Assembly: GCF_009938205.1 (NCBI RefSeq)
Contig: NZ_AP019655.1
Coordinates: forward strand, 992,001-1,056,000
Length of the DNA: 64,000 nucleotides
Direction of reading: 5' to 3'
Origin: Vibrio panuliri
Lineage (GTDB): Bacteria > Pseudomonadota > Gammaproteobacteria > Enterobacterales > Vibrionaceae
Below the pieces are notes generated by a model. The model did not search any database, was not told the DNA's origin, and saw only the letters and a list, made by a program, of their open reading frames with translations. Both the position numbers and the translations under genes were made by a program. Shown in pieces: positions 1 through 8,676 of the stretch (positions are counted from its first letter, which is position 1; each line of letters opens with the position of its first letter).

Positions 1-251
1 ATTCTACTCGCATGCAACATGCCATAAACCACGGTACGACCTTTCTCGTTGACCGCCGTTTTGGCGTCGTGCGTGGTCAAGCCTTGCCAGAGTTCATCTT
101 CATAGGACTTTTGCGCTAACTGCCCCACTCCAGAGACATGCACAAGGCTATGTAAGAATAGACAAGTCTGCTTAAATTCATCGAATTGAGTAGCATCGCG
201 ATAAATAGCCTTGGCGTGCTTTAAATGCTCACTAAATAAGTTGATCGTCAT
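1..251 (-). CDS. Hypothetical protein, truncated at left edge
   Basis: An open frame reads leftward off the window edge; 83 residues of the N-terminus are visible. I prefer the ATG at 251, preceded by GGAG nine bases upstream, over the in-frame ATG at 266, which has no properly spaced ribosome site. The visible part is hydrophilic and probably alpha-helical, with no signal peptide or membrane segment. I do not recognise the family. It is separated from the next minus-strand gene by about 150 bases. Confidence 0.55.
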   Translation of the reverse strand, partial: MTINLFSEHLKHAKAIYRDATQFDEFKQTCLFLHSLVHVSGVGQLAQKSYEDELWQGLTTHDAKTAVNEKGRTVVYGMLHASR

Positions 252-403
252 CTGTAAGTTCTCCATCCCTTTCTTACCTACAACGCCTTAGTGTGACAGA
301 AGCAACATATGTAAACTGTGAGCCAGTAACGCCAAATGTAATACGTCGGCTATTTTTTTATAAATTGGGTTCAAAGTGTGGGCCCAAGTTTTTGCAACTT
401 GAG

Positions 404-1318
404 TTAGCGCACCACCATTTCAACATCAATATGAGGGTACTTACTCGCGAGTTGATTAGTTAAATCAAGCTTTCCTTGTCGCCATTGCTGATGTTCTAGT
501 TGCTGTAAAGCCTCAATTGGAAACTCGATAACAACTAGGTAGCTAGAGCCCGTTTTGGATACTTTAGGCTCCGATTTATAACCTAGAGGGTCAAGATACT
601 GAGACACAATAGTGAGTATCTCTTGGTGCTGCTCACGGTTTTGCAACTTGCCTCCAGCCAACTCAACAAATGAGTCACTGATTATTGATAGCGGTTGACG
701 AATCATCAGTAAAGCAAGGATAAACACCAAGATCGCATCACCAATATAGAGCAGAAAGTCATAACTACTACCCGCTTCAATACTGCCAATAACGATCAAC
801 ACCGCACCTGTCGATGCTGACAGTATTCCATCAATAAATGATGATTTTTGATCGACGATCAGCATCGAACTATTGTTGTTAATTTTCTTATTTTGAAAAT
901 AGTAAAAAGCTGACAGTCCCCAGCAAATAGCGACCATTGCAATTGCATAGTAAACAATAATACCTGTTTGCAACGTTGCTAACTCATCGCCATTGAGATA
1001 GCTAAGAATTTTTGAGCCATTGGTAACGATGGCAGAGATAACAACGCCAAGTAAGAGTAGCCCTTTGGTCAAACTGTAGAGCGCTTCAGTGACATAAAGA
1101 CCAAACGGATAGTTTTCGGTTTTTAGTGATTTTATTTGGGTAATTTTCAGCGCTACGATGGCGGTAATAAACAGGATAAAAGAGATATTCCCATCCAGCA
1201 TTAACGCCTCAGAACCCGAAAGGTAATATGCCCCCCACCCAGAAAACGCCATAATCAAGTTGGCAAAAATTCCAAGTTTTAATGCTTGGCTCTCGATCTT
1301 CACGATTTGCTCTTTCAC
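404..1318 (-). CDS. Cation diffusion facilitator (CDF) family transporter, atypical metal site
   Basis: About 304 residues with roughly six membrane segments followed by a C-terminal cytoplasmic domain of the ferredoxin-like type seen in CDF metal/proton antiporters (YiiP, ZitB), which export divalent metals. The open frame extends to a TTG at 1366 just after a stop, but the GTG at 1318 has AGGGAG six bases upstream and fits the usual family length. Aligning by eye with YiiP, the four site-A ligands (D,D,H,D) correspond here to D42, S46, S159 and D163, so two of four are lost. Function as a metal transporter is therefore inferred from family only; substrate unknown. Stands alone, with no neighbouring metal regulator. 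Confidence 0.75.
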   Translation of the reverse strand: MKEQIVKIESQALKLGIFANLIMAFSGWGAYYLSGSEALMLDGNISFILFITAIVALKITQIKSLKTENYPFGLYVTEALYSLTKGLLLLGVVISAIVTNGSKILSYLNGDELATLQTGIIVYYAIAMVAICWGLSAFYYFQNKKINNNSSMLIVDQKSSFIDGILSASTGAVLIVIGSIEAGSSYDFLLYIGDAILVFILALLMIRQPLSIISDSFVELAGGKLQNREQHQEILTIVSQYLDPLGYKSEPKVSKTGSSYLVVIEFPIEALQQLEHQQWRQGKLDLTNQLASKYPHIDVEMVVR

Positions 1319-1613
1319 CAACGTCTCCCTCACTACGCAATTTGATACTTCCTGCTTTTTGAACAAGCATCATGACTGGTTATTTTGACCATCAATATCA
1401 GAAGCTTATTCTAACCAGCAAATCCTATCACTTCACTATACACACGCCAATCCATACTCAAAATGATTTACAAATTGGCGAAGTTTTCTTCAATATAATT
1501 GTGAGTGGTACATGAGCTCAAAAATAGGAATGGCGGAACAAGGCAATACCCGAGTTCAGTCGAACTAAACTCATATGTCATCGTACGATGCAAGATTTTA
1601 GGCGTGAGGTGGT

Positions 1614-1877
1614 TTAATCCAGTTTAAACAGCAACTGGGTTACCCATTTACCAATACGGAAAAAACTGAAGAACACAGCGATCATCAAAACAATAGATAG
1701 CGTATAGGCGAGATAGTCTGGGACACCGAACCCCCACGCAAAGGTAAATGCGAGCCCGTGCAGTGCCTCACTAGGCAGTTTTATAACAGGGACATTAGAG
1801 CCAGACGCAAACAGAAATAGAAACGCCGCAAAACCAGTTAGGGCTACAATTGCCCCTGCAACATTTGCTCTATTCAT
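1614..1877 (-). CDS. Small membrane protein, unknown function
   Basis: 87 residues with two clear hydrophobic segments (about residues 8-25 and 55-75) joined by a polar loop rich in small residues. It starts at an ATG without a strong ribosome-binding site and ends in a short basic tail. I do not recognise a family. It lies alone between the CDF gene and another small hypothetical gene, all on the same strand but with gaps over 150 bases, so an operon is not indicated. Confidence 0.55.
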   Translation of the reverse strand: MNRANVAGAIVALTGFAAFLFLFASGSNVPVIKLPSEALHGLAFTFAWGFGVPDYLAYTLSIVLMIAVFFSFFRIGKWVTQLLFKLD

Positions 1878-2046
1878 GGAATCAATACTGCAATTTTAAA
1901 GAAATGATTGTATTCCTAAGCAACCCCTTCTGCTAGTAAAAGTTCGACAAACGCACCCATCTGCACATAATATCAACGATAAATCGGTGTTTTTGCGATT
2001 AATTCTGTTCTTGGAGTGTATTCTTAAACGGTAGTTTCCAATATGA

Positions 2047-2289
2047 CTAAAATGAGGCTGAAAGCTTTCCGAGCATTGTGTCTCGACGAATGTCGAGTAT
2101 CTCATTAATCATTTTCTGCTTCGCATTCAGGCCAAAATGCTTAGAGTAACGCTGTATTTTCTGTATCTCATTACGGTCCAAACTGTACACCTCTTGCTTG
2201 AGCCTTTGCCTCGCCTCATTTTTGATCAAGCCATTTTGCTGAAGTAGTCGAATAATTTTTTGGTCTTTTGGATGGGTATTTTTAGTCAT
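2047..2289 (-). CDS. Small basic hypothetical protein
   Basis: 80 residues from the ATG at 2289 (the frame also offers GTG at 2298). The product is lysine/arginine-rich, helical in appearance and lacks membrane segments: a short N-terminal basic stretch followed by a region resembling a small helical bundle. Its composition looks like a real protein rather than a chance frame, but no family is recognised. Ribosome-binding site is weak. It could be a small nucleic-acid binding or regulatory protein; that is only a guess from charge. Confidence 0.45.
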   Translation of the reverse strand: MTKNTHPKDQKIIRLLQQNGLIKNEARQRLKQEVYSLDRNEIQKIQRYSKHFGLNAKQKMINEILDIRRDTMLGKLSASF

Positions 2290-2634
2290 ATTAATCACTT
2301 AACTTGGCTCTGCTAATCAAATTCTCGCTAGAATAGAGCGTAAAAATGACAACAGTATTACTCCAAGCGCCTATCCGTTCCCTCCTGTCCCTGAGGTGAA
2401 TCACTGAAACGTAAAGCAGACTAAGATCTTTGGTCAGGAGAACAACACCGTTGAAAAGTTGCGTCACTTCCCGATATTGACCGTGTTTGGTTTCATAATT
2501 GAACAAGAATAAAACCTATTTTTGCTGTATCTAACACAAATACACTTTCAAACCCTGACAAACCGTATATTTTAAATTCAACTAGTTGCATTTATGGTAA
2601 TATCCTCATGTGACTACATGATTGCAGTATTTCT
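2290..2634. other. Intergenic region before the GGDEF gene
   Basis: About 345 bases with no convincing gene. A 71-residue frame on the minus strand (2291-2506) starts only with TTG and has no ribosome-binding site, so I do not call it. The last 100 bases are AT-rich and must hold the promoter of the plus-strand diguanylate cyclase, but I could not assign -35/-10 boxes with confidence. Confidence 0.4.
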
Positions 2635-3474
2635 ATGAGAGCGCTTTTTAATAACAATCAAATCACCCATATGTTGGTGCAAAACGCTTTAAAGCTTTCC
2701 ATCGTACCTTTAATGTTTTTTGTGCCCGTATTCGTTTTCCAAGTGGAACTGGAATCAATCTACGATTACATACTTGAAGTCACTCGCCTGTACAGCGTTG
2801 TGATCATTGCTTCGTTGAGTGAAAAAGTAATCAATTCCAAAGTGGTACGAGTGGGTATTTGGATCGGAATCCTCAATGGGTTCTATGATGCGATTACCGA
2901 GATTGTTTACATCGACTTAGTCATTAGCCATCGCTTCCCCTTCGCTGATGCCTTACTCGATGAAGGCTTATTACTTGTGGCATATGGCTGTGTCATCTTT
3001 GGTCTATATAAACACTTAAGTAAAGTGAACAAACTCGCGTTATTGGACAATCTGACTAAATGCTACACTAGGTCAGCGCTAAGCCTTGTTCCTCACGGGC
3101 ATTACCAACTGTTCTATCTTGACCTTGATAAGTTCAAACAGATTAACGACTCCAAAGGTCATAATGTTGGCGATCAAGTTTTGACCGTTTTTGGTCGACG
3201 TTTAATTCGTTGCTGCGATGAAATTGGCTACGCATTTCGAGTTGGGGGCGATGAGTTTATCGCCATTGTCGATATAAACCACGCTGAAAACTTTATCGAA
3301 CGATTCACCAAAGCGTGTGAAGTTGAGTCTATTGAGTTTAGCTATGGCACTGCTGCATGCAGTCACAATTACTTTGACCAAGCGATCAAAGAAGCTGATG
3401 AAGATTTGTACGAAATGAAAATGTTCAAAGCCAGTAGTTCGCCCTACGATTTTGAAATCAACACGTTTTCATAA
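2635..3474 (+). CDS. Membrane-anchored diguanylate cyclase (GGDEF domain)
   Basis: 279 residues. The N-terminal half (about 20-130) has around four hydrophobic segments forming a small membrane sensor of unknown ligand; the C-terminal half (about 135-270) is a GGDEF domain, which makes cyclic di-GMP from two GTP. The active-site motif reads VGGDEF, and the substrate/metal region reads YLDLDKFKQIND, both intact, so activity is expected. The inhibitory RxxD site that normally ends five residues before GGDEF is absent (D and G occupy the two positions), suggesting no product feedback. Monocistronic; no linked phosphodiesterase. A role in the attachment functions encoded further on is plausible but inferred. 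Confidence 0.88.
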   Translation: MRALFNNNQITHMLVQNALKLSIVPLMFFVPVFVFQVELESIYDYILEVTRLYSVVIIASLSEKVINSKVVRVGIWIGILNGFYDAITEIVYIDLVISHRFPFADALLDEGLLLVAYGCVIFGLYKHLSKVNKLALLDNLTKCYTRSALSLVPHGHYQLFYLDLDKFKQINDSKGHNVGDQVLTVFGRRLIRCCDEIGYAFRVGGDEFIAIVDINHAENFIERFTKACEVESIEFSYGTAACSHNYFDQAIKEADEDLYEMKMFKASSSPYDFEINTFS

Positions 3475-3560
3475 CCTGATGTGATAGCGTTAATTGATAA
3501 CTTTATTTCCCCTGTCAGAGTCAGGTAGAATAACAGCATTACTAATAGCTAGAGAAGATC

Positions 3561-4082
3561 ATGGCGAAACTAACGCTCCAAGAACAGATGTTAAAAGCTG
3601 GACTTGTTAACGAAAAGAAGCTTAAGAAAGCAAAAAAGGGCTCAAAAAAATCTCGTGTTCAAGCGCGTGAGGTGAAAGCAGCCGTAGAAGAAAACAAACG
3701 TCTGCAACAAGAGCGAGACAAAGAGCTTAGCGCTCAACAAAATGAGCAACGCCAGACCAAAGAAGTACAGGCACAAATCAAGCAACTAATTGAGATGAAC
3801 AAACTCGACCTGGGCGATGGTGACATCAAATACAACTTTACTGACGGCACTTTAGTGAAATCGCTTTATGTTGAGCAATTAGTTCGAGATCAACTAAGCA
3901 AAGGAATTTTAGCGATTGCCCGCTCAGAAGAAAGTTACGTGGTAATCCCAAGCGCTGTAGCCAACAAAATCGCTCAACGCGATGCAGAAGCCATTATCGA
4001 CCAAAAAGAAAAACAAGCGGATACCATTGACGAAGACGACCCATATGCAGACTTTGTCGTTCCCGACGATTTGATGTGGTAA
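3561..4082 (+). CDS. DUF2058 family protein (YaiL-like)
   Basis: 173 residues, soluble. The N-terminal third is strongly basic with many lysines, followed by a coiled-coil-like Glu/Gln/Arg stretch (about 35-80), then a compact C-terminal domain with the family's NKLDLGDGDIKYNFTDG-like region and an acidic tail. This architecture is that of DUF2058, typified by E. coli YaiL, whose biochemical function is not established to my knowledge; links to ribosome or nucleoid have been suggested for the family. It is followed by a strong bidirectional terminator shared with the convergent helicase gene. Confidence 0.85.
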   Translation: MAKLTLQEQMLKAGLVNEKKLKKAKKGSKKSRVQAREVKAAVEENKRLQQERDKELSAQQNEQRQTKEVQAQIKQLIEMNKLDLGDGDIKYNFTDGTLVKSLYVEQLVRDQLSKGILAIARSEESYVVIPSAVANKIAQRDAEAIIDQKEKQADTIDEDDPYADFVVPDDLMW

Positions 4083-4103
4083 TCACACCGATACAGAAAA
4101 ATG

Positions 4104-4140
4104 AAAAAGGGCGTCCTCAGTATTAGAGAACGCCCTTTTT
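4104..4140. terminator. Bidirectional rho-independent terminator
   Basis: A perfect 11-bp stem (AAAAAGGGCGT, 4104-4114, with ACGCCCTTTTT, 4130-4140) extended by three more pairs after one mismatch, loop of seven. U-runs result on both strands, so it can end both the DUF2058 transcript and the convergent helicase transcript. Confidence 0.9.
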
Positions 4141-4162
4141 TACTATTAGTTGACTATCGAGA

Positions 4163-5446
4163 CTAGCCCTTGTTCTTCGCGCGAATCATACGGTAAAGGC
4201 GGCTGCGACGCTCCGCTTCACCTTGACTTGCATCACTTGGGTTGTTCATACGAGAACGGCGGTTTTTAAATGCCGGCTTCGAGTGCATTTTCTCTAGCAG
4301 CGCGGCACGGTTTTTAGGTTCATACCCTTCTAACTCTTTACGATAGATACGCTGACCAATCAATGACTCAACTTGTTGAAGTGTCAGTTCCTCATCGCGG
4401 TTAACGAACGATACCGCATGGCCTTTCTGCCCTGCACGTCCTGTACGACCGATACGATGTACATAATCTTCAGCTAAAAACGGCATATCAAAGTTGACCA
4501 CATGTGGTAGGTTTTGAATATCCAAACCTCGAGCGGCAACATCAGTTGCAATCATCACACGCGCTTTACCTTGCTTGAACTCATCAAGGGCACGACGGCG
4601 AGCGCTTTGCGCTTTATCACCATGGCACAGTACGGCTTTGATGCCGTCAAGTTTCAGCTCTTTAAGCAACTCATTTGCGGTTTCTTTATAGTTAACGAAC
4701 ACCAAAACTTGCTGCCAGTTTTTACGCCCAATGAGTTCTGAGAGTAGCTCACGTTTGCGCTCTTGCTCTACCGGATAAACAACATGTGCTACCGTTTCGG
4801 CAGTGACGTTTTCACGCGAGATGGCGATACGCTTGGGTTGACGAAGTATTTTCGCCGCTAAAGTGTTCATCTGGGTCGAAAATGTTGCAGAGAAAAGCAT
4901 CGTTTGTGGTTTGCTTGTCACACCAGACATGATCTTCTCAATAGCTGAAATAAAGCCCATGTCGAGCATTCGATCCGCTTCATCAAAAACCAAAAACTCT
5001 AAGTTGGCTAAAGAAACATTGTTCAACTCTAGGTGCTCAATCAAGCGTCCTGGTGTCGCAACCAAGATATCAACACCACTTTGCAGTGTTTTTTCTTGCG
5101 ATGACATCTTCGCGCCACCATAAACGGCAACCGTTCGCAGATCTGTATATTTGGTATAGTCTTGAATGTTTTGCGCTATCTGAGCGGCCAACTCACGTGT
5201 TGGCGCCAAAATGACTGCTCGAGTCTGATGACGATTGGCGCTTTTTGGCTTATCAAGAATGTTCTGAATAATCGGCAATGCGAACGCCGCTGTTTTACCA
5301 GTACCCGTTTGTGCATTCGCGAGAATGTCATGACCACGACGAGCCAAGGGAATCGCTTTTTGCTGAATTGGGGTTAACTTCTCGTAACCACATTCTACTA
5401 ATGCCTTAACGACTTCTGGTGAAAAATTTTGTGATGCAAATGACAT
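4163..5446 (-). CDS. rhlE: DEAD-box ATP-dependent RNA helicase (RhlE-like)
   Basis: 427 residues with all superfamily-2 motifs: Q-motif with TPIQQKAIP, motif I AQTGTGKT (45-52), motif Ib TPGR, motif II DEAD (155-158), motif III SAT (186-188), and motif VI HRIGRTGR in the second RecA domain. A short basic C-terminal tail rich in arginine replaces the longer tail of E. coli RhlE (454 residues). DEAD-box helicases unwind short RNA duplexes and remodel ribonucleoproteins, e.g. in ribosome assembly or mRNA decay. Monocistronic. Other DEAD-box subfamilies (SrmB, DbpA) are possible, but the short RhlE-like core with basic tail fits best. Confidence 0.85.
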   Translation of the reverse strand: MSFASQNFSPEVVKALVECGYEKLTPIQQKAIPLARRGHDILANAQTGTGKTAAFALPIIQNILDKPKSANRHQTRAVILAPTRELAAQIAQNIQDYTKYTDLRTVAVYGGAKMSSQEKTLQSGVDILVATPGRLIEHLELNNVSLANLEFLVFDEADRMLDMGFISAIEKIMSGVTSKPQTMLFSATFSTQMNTLAAKILRQPKRIAISRENVTAETVAHVVYPVEQERKRELLSELIGRKNWQQVLVFVNYKETANELLKELKLDGIKAVLCHGDKAQSARRRALDEFKQGKARVMIATDVAARGLDIQNLPHVVNFDMPFLAEDYVHRIGRTGRAGQKGHAVSFVNRDEELTLQQVESLIGQRIYRKELEGYEPKNRAALLEKMHSKPAFKNRRSRMNNPSDASQGEAERRSRLYRMIRAKNKG

Positions 5447-5510
5447 TACTTGTTCCTAACAAACGACCGTACCATGCGATGTACCCGCATGACCAAAAAC
5501 TTGACCGCGT

Positions 5511-5516
5511 ATTATA
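5511..5516 (-). promoter_or_regulatory. Candidate -10 box of the helicase gene
   Basis: On the minus strand this reads TATAAT, about 65 bases upstream of the helicase start codon. A TTGTCC lies further upstream but with a spacing of about 20, longer than usual, so only the -10 is proposed. Confidence 0.35.
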
Positions 5517-5599
5517 GAGCAAGTGACGATAGGATGGGACAAATTTTATTTATTTGTTGCTTAACCCCAAGCAGTCCCACTCCTCTACCATCAATACAT

Positions 5600-6217
5600 T
5601 TACATACCTTTTATCTCAACACGTCGATTTTGTTGTCGTCCTGCAGAGTTAGCATTGCTTGCTATCGGTTGCTTCTCCCCATAACTTACCGCTTCGATTT
5701 TCGAGCTATCAACTTGATTGTCTACAAGAAAACCTTGCACGGTAAGGGCACGTTTCATACCCAGAGTAAAGTTATAGGCATCACTGCCGTAAGAGTCGGT
5801 GTGACCTTCCAAAAGGATATTGTTCTCCGTATCACGTATCGTCTCTAACATCGCGTCCAACACGGTTATTGACGCGGGCGTTAACCTTGCACTGTCAAAC
5901 TTAAAGTAGATCCGCCCGCTCATATCGGTTTGATCCCCTTGCGAAACAAAATACTCTGCGCAATCTTTGTTGATACCGATATTGTTAAGTTCAGACTTAA
6001 TCAGCTCTTCTGTCGCTAAAGTACCTTCACCTTCGATACGCAACATCCCGCCTTGCAGGACCGAAACTCGCTTTGACTGTTGAACGGTCACTTGCTTTTT
6101 GACACTAAAGTCAGACTTGCCACAAACACTCACTAAATCGTCATTTGCCCAACCACTCGCTGACGCCAACAAAGATAGCGCACACACGATGCATGTATTG
6201 TTGATTTGCTGATTCAT
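5600..6217 (-). CDS. OmpA-family protein at the end of the Tad locus
   Basis: 205 residues. A signal peptide (about 1-25, ending in ASGWA-like sequence) is followed by a short unique region with two cysteines and a C-terminal OmpA/MotB peptidoglycan-binding domain (about 105-205). The latter shows IYFKFDSARLTP, the LLEGHTDSYGSDAYN motif and NRRVEI, the hallmarks of this fold. It sits 14 bases after tadG on the same strand, so it is very likely the last gene of the tad operon. A role in anchoring the secretion apparatus to peptidoglycan is inferred from domain and context; similar genes end tad loci in other vibrios as far as I know. Confidence 0.82.
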   Translation of the reverse strand: MNQQINNTCIVCALSLLASASGWANDDLVSVCGKSDFSVKKQVTVQQSKRVSVLQGGMLRIEGEGTLATEELIKSELNNIGINKDCAEYFVSQGDQTDMSGRIYFKFDSARLTPASITVLDAMLETIRDTENNILLEGHTDSYGSDAYNFTLGMKRALTVQGFLVDNQVDSSKIEAVSYGEKQPIASNANSAGRQQNRRVEIKGM

Positions 6218-6231
6218 ATTTCATCCTTGTC

Positions 6232-7611
6232 TTATTTTAAGTGGCCGATTTCTTCCGTTATCAAAGAAAACAACTTATCGGTAATCTGTTTTTTGTTTTG
6301 CGCATAAAGGATATTTTCACTTCCCACACAACGGTCTAACGCTTTGTTGGTTTCACCCTCTTTGTAGTCAAACCCTATTAAGTAGAGAGTTGTATCGATA
6401 TTGCCGGACGAGAGCCCACCTTTGATCACTTCACAAAGTTGATGATTGATAATCAAATTTTGTCCGATCTGCCAATATCCACTTTGCCCTTCATCTGCAT
6501 ACTTTGGTCCTGTTTCACCAACAGGTGAGTGATTTGGCGAATCTTGTCCGTCTGATAATAGAATCAAAAGCCGTTTTTTATTCTTACCCCTAAGCAGCAA
6601 CTTGTACGCATCAATAAGCCCCAAATAGGATGCGGTGCCACCTTTGGGCTTAAACGACGCAATCAATTTGACTAACGACGGTTCACCTGACGCCTTACTG
6701 ATCATCTTGTCGGTCAACGCGATATTGTAAAAGTTTGCGCCTTTTGACGACGTTTCATCCACAGCACAGACGCTATCTAACAGGTAGCTTTTGGCCGTCA
6801 CATCAAATATCGTGCTTACATAGTTAACCGTGTTGTTTTTATTAAAACGAACATGTTCCACATTACCGATACCGTTAATGATGGTGTTGCTGGCATTGCA
6901 TTGGCTTGGGTCAGCTTTGCGGTGGACATAGTGATTGAAGGGAACAACTCCTAAGGTGTTGATTTCATCGGGGATAGCCAACGAATTAAAGTCATCTAAT
7001 TTCTTCGCCACATCACCAATAATATCCACTAAGTCTTGATACTTTTTTTTGTTTCCGCCCTTCCAGCCATCATCCATCGAGCCAGAGAAATCGGCAACAA
7101 GCATGACATCAATAGCGTTGGTCTGAAACTTGCGCGAAGTACCCTGCCCCGCCAAATTGAGCTTCTTATCAAAGCCGGCAACGCTTTCGTTGCCAACAAA
7201 CCAAGTCTCATACTCTATTGCGGCAGTGACTTCATACTGCGAGAAGCGCTTGTTGCCTGCACTACACTCGGCAATCTGTTCGCACTGTTTTTTACGAATT
7301 TTCAGATTCGTCAGGTCTTGGGGACCTTTGATTTTTTCATTTGGAAAGTAGACCGAAACAAAATCTGCGACAATTTGTCGATTAACTGCGCTACCAAAGT
7401 CTTCTGGTTTGCCTTTATCAGCCTCATTGTCATCGTCGTATGCTGAAATCGCTAATACCGCCACTTCTAATGCATCATTCATACGCGCTTTTTGCTGCAG
7501 AGCACGGGCTCCTTCACTGCCCAAGTTGAATACACCAAATAGCAGAGGGACAAACATTGCAAACAAGATCATCGCGTGACCTCTTTGCTTGCGTATACTT
7601 TGACTCATCAT
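6232..7611 (-). CDS. tadG: TadG-like protein with von Willebrand A domain
   Basis: 459 residues. The N-terminus has a basic stretch then a hydrophobic segment of TadE/pseudopilin type (about 10-30), and a vWA domain follows from about residue 160. Its MIDAS metal site is visible as DFSGS with a downstream GGTAS and LSDGQD. TadG proteins are minor, pilin-related or envelope components of the Flp pilus machinery. Its start overlaps the stop of tadF by one base, and the OmpA gene follows. An A8 run occurs in the coding strand near 7043-7050. Confidence 0.85.
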   Translation of the reverse strand: MMSQSIRKQRGHAMILFAMFVPLLFGVFNLGSEGARALQQKARMNDALEVAVLAISAYDDDNEADKGKPEDFGSAVNRQIVADFVSVYFPNEKIKGPQDLTNLKIRKKQCEQIAECSAGNKRFSQYEVTAAIEYETWFVGNESVAGFDKKLNLAGQGTSRKFQTNAIDVMLVADFSGSMDDGWKGGNKKKYQDLVDIIGDVAKKLDDFNSLAIPDEINTLGVVPFNHYVHRKADPSQCNASNTIINGIGNVEHVRFNKNNTVNYVSTIFDVTAKSYLLDSVCAVDETSSKGANFYNIALTDKMISKASGEPSLVKLIASFKPKGGTASYLGLIDAYKLLLRGKNKKRLLILLSDGQDSPNHSPVGETGPKYADEGQSGYWQIGQNLIINHQLCEVIKGGLSSGNIDTTLYLIGFDYKEGETNKALDRCVGSENILYAQNKKQITDKLFSLITEEIGHLK

Positions 7612-8171
7612 TACCTCCCTATCATTAGTGCATCAGACTGTACTCGAGTAAAGCTCTCTCCTAGAAGATCGCCAATCCAGTTGTCTGTCTCATAACACAG
7701 CGTCACGCGATAGAGGCTAGAGGGACGCCCCCAAGTCGTAATTTTGGATAGATGAGTCATGTTGTTGAGCGTCTTAGCTACATTACAGCGGATACCAAGC
7801 GTTGGAGAATTTTGCGAACGAAATACGTCATATATGGGCTTATGTGCTTGATCAAACGTCACTGATTCAACCACGTAGCCAAACGACGTAGCATCAAATT
7901 GATTTGTTGTACGTTTAAACGAAGCCTTAGCAATTTTTATCGCCGTATTCACATTGGCATCGGTTAAGCGATAAGACTTGCTGTAAAGCTGCGTGCGCTC
8001 TTTTACGATGTTCACTAGCGAGTATGACAAACGGTCAAGTTTTCCCTTGTGCGTAAGCTTGATGATGACGTCGCCACTAAACACAAACAGTAGACTAAAG
8101 AATACGCCAACGATCGCCATTTCAATGCTAAAAGTACCGCGCTGTTTAGAAGTTAAACTGATCACGCTCAT
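7611..8171 (-). CDS. tadF: TadF, minor pseudopilin
   Basis: 186 residues. Begins with a short basic leader followed by RGTFSIEMAIVGVFF, i.e. a prepilin-like segment with the conserved Glu five residues into the hydrophobic stretch, then a periplasmic domain with paired cysteines. TadE and TadF are pseudopilins processed by the TadV peptidase in other Tad systems. The start codon lies inside the 3' end of tadE (26-base overlap) and the stop touches tadG, indicating translational coupling. Confidence 0.8.
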   Translation of the reverse strand: MSVISLTSKQRGTFSIEMAIVGVFFSLLFVFSGDVIIKLTHKGKLDRLSYSLVNIVKERTQLYSKSYRLTDANVNTAIKIAKASFKRTTNQFDATSFGYVVESVTFDQAHKPIYDVFRSQNSPTLGIRCNVAKTLNNMTHLSKITTWGRPSSLYRVTLCYETDNWIGDLLGESFTRVQSDALMIGR

Positions 8172-8676
8172 ACTCCTGTACTACGATTGCCTCTCTAGTA
8201 AATAACTGACTGCTATTGATAAAGTAGTTAAACATTGGCTGGTAAGCATAGTTAACGCGATACACGGCGATTGCACTATCGGTATATTTGCCGCACTCAC
8301 TCTCTTTTTCACCTGCGCCAAGCGGGCAATAGTCATCTTTGAGATTTTCCAACTCAGTTTGTGATTTTAGGTACTGCACAGAAAACTCAAACTTATCGTG
8401 ATCAATAAGCTTGGCCCACAATGATTGATTATCATACAGAGCCTGCTTAAAGCGCGCCGAGTAACTGTTAAAGCACTGACTACCCACGCAATCTTTCGAT
8501 ACTTGATCCTCAAGGCGAGAGGCTCGAGAGGCTTCACTAACCGCCAGATCCGTCACCGCCGAAACATAGGACATATAGCTCACTTCAACGAGCGCCATGC
8601 ACAACCACCAAAACATCATAAACCCCATGGCAAACTCAATACTCACCACGCCTTTATTGCGACGTTTCAACATCAT
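8146..8676 (-). CDS. tadE: TadE, minor pseudopilin
   Basis: 176 residues. Basic N-terminus followed by GVVSIEFAMGFMMFW, the TadE signature with a processing glycine and the Glu in a hydrophobic helix (about 8-32). A periplasmic domain with four cysteines follows (two near 65, two near 115-125), consistent with disulfides. The start overlaps the end of tadD by four bases and the 3' end overlaps tadF. TadE is needed for Flp pilus assembly in Aggregatibacter and presumably here. Confidence 0.83.
   Translation of the reverse strand: MMLKRRNKGVVSIEFAMGFMMFWWLCMALVEVSYMSYVSAVTDLAVSEASRASRLEDQVSKDCVGSQCFNSYSARFKQALYDNQSLWAKLIDHDKFEFSVQYLKSQTELENLKDDYCPLGAGEKESECGKYTDSAIAVYRVNYAYQPMFNYFINSSQLFTREAIVVQEYERDQFNF

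Noticed and set aside
2291..2506. 71-residue frame on the minus strand next to the small basic protein
   Set aside because: Only a TTG start, no ribosome site, and it overlaps the neighbouring gene; protein-like but unsupported.
5450..5848. 132-residue plus-strand frame between helicase and OmpA genes
   Set aside because: Antisense to the OmpA gene over much of its length, with no ribosome site and odd composition.
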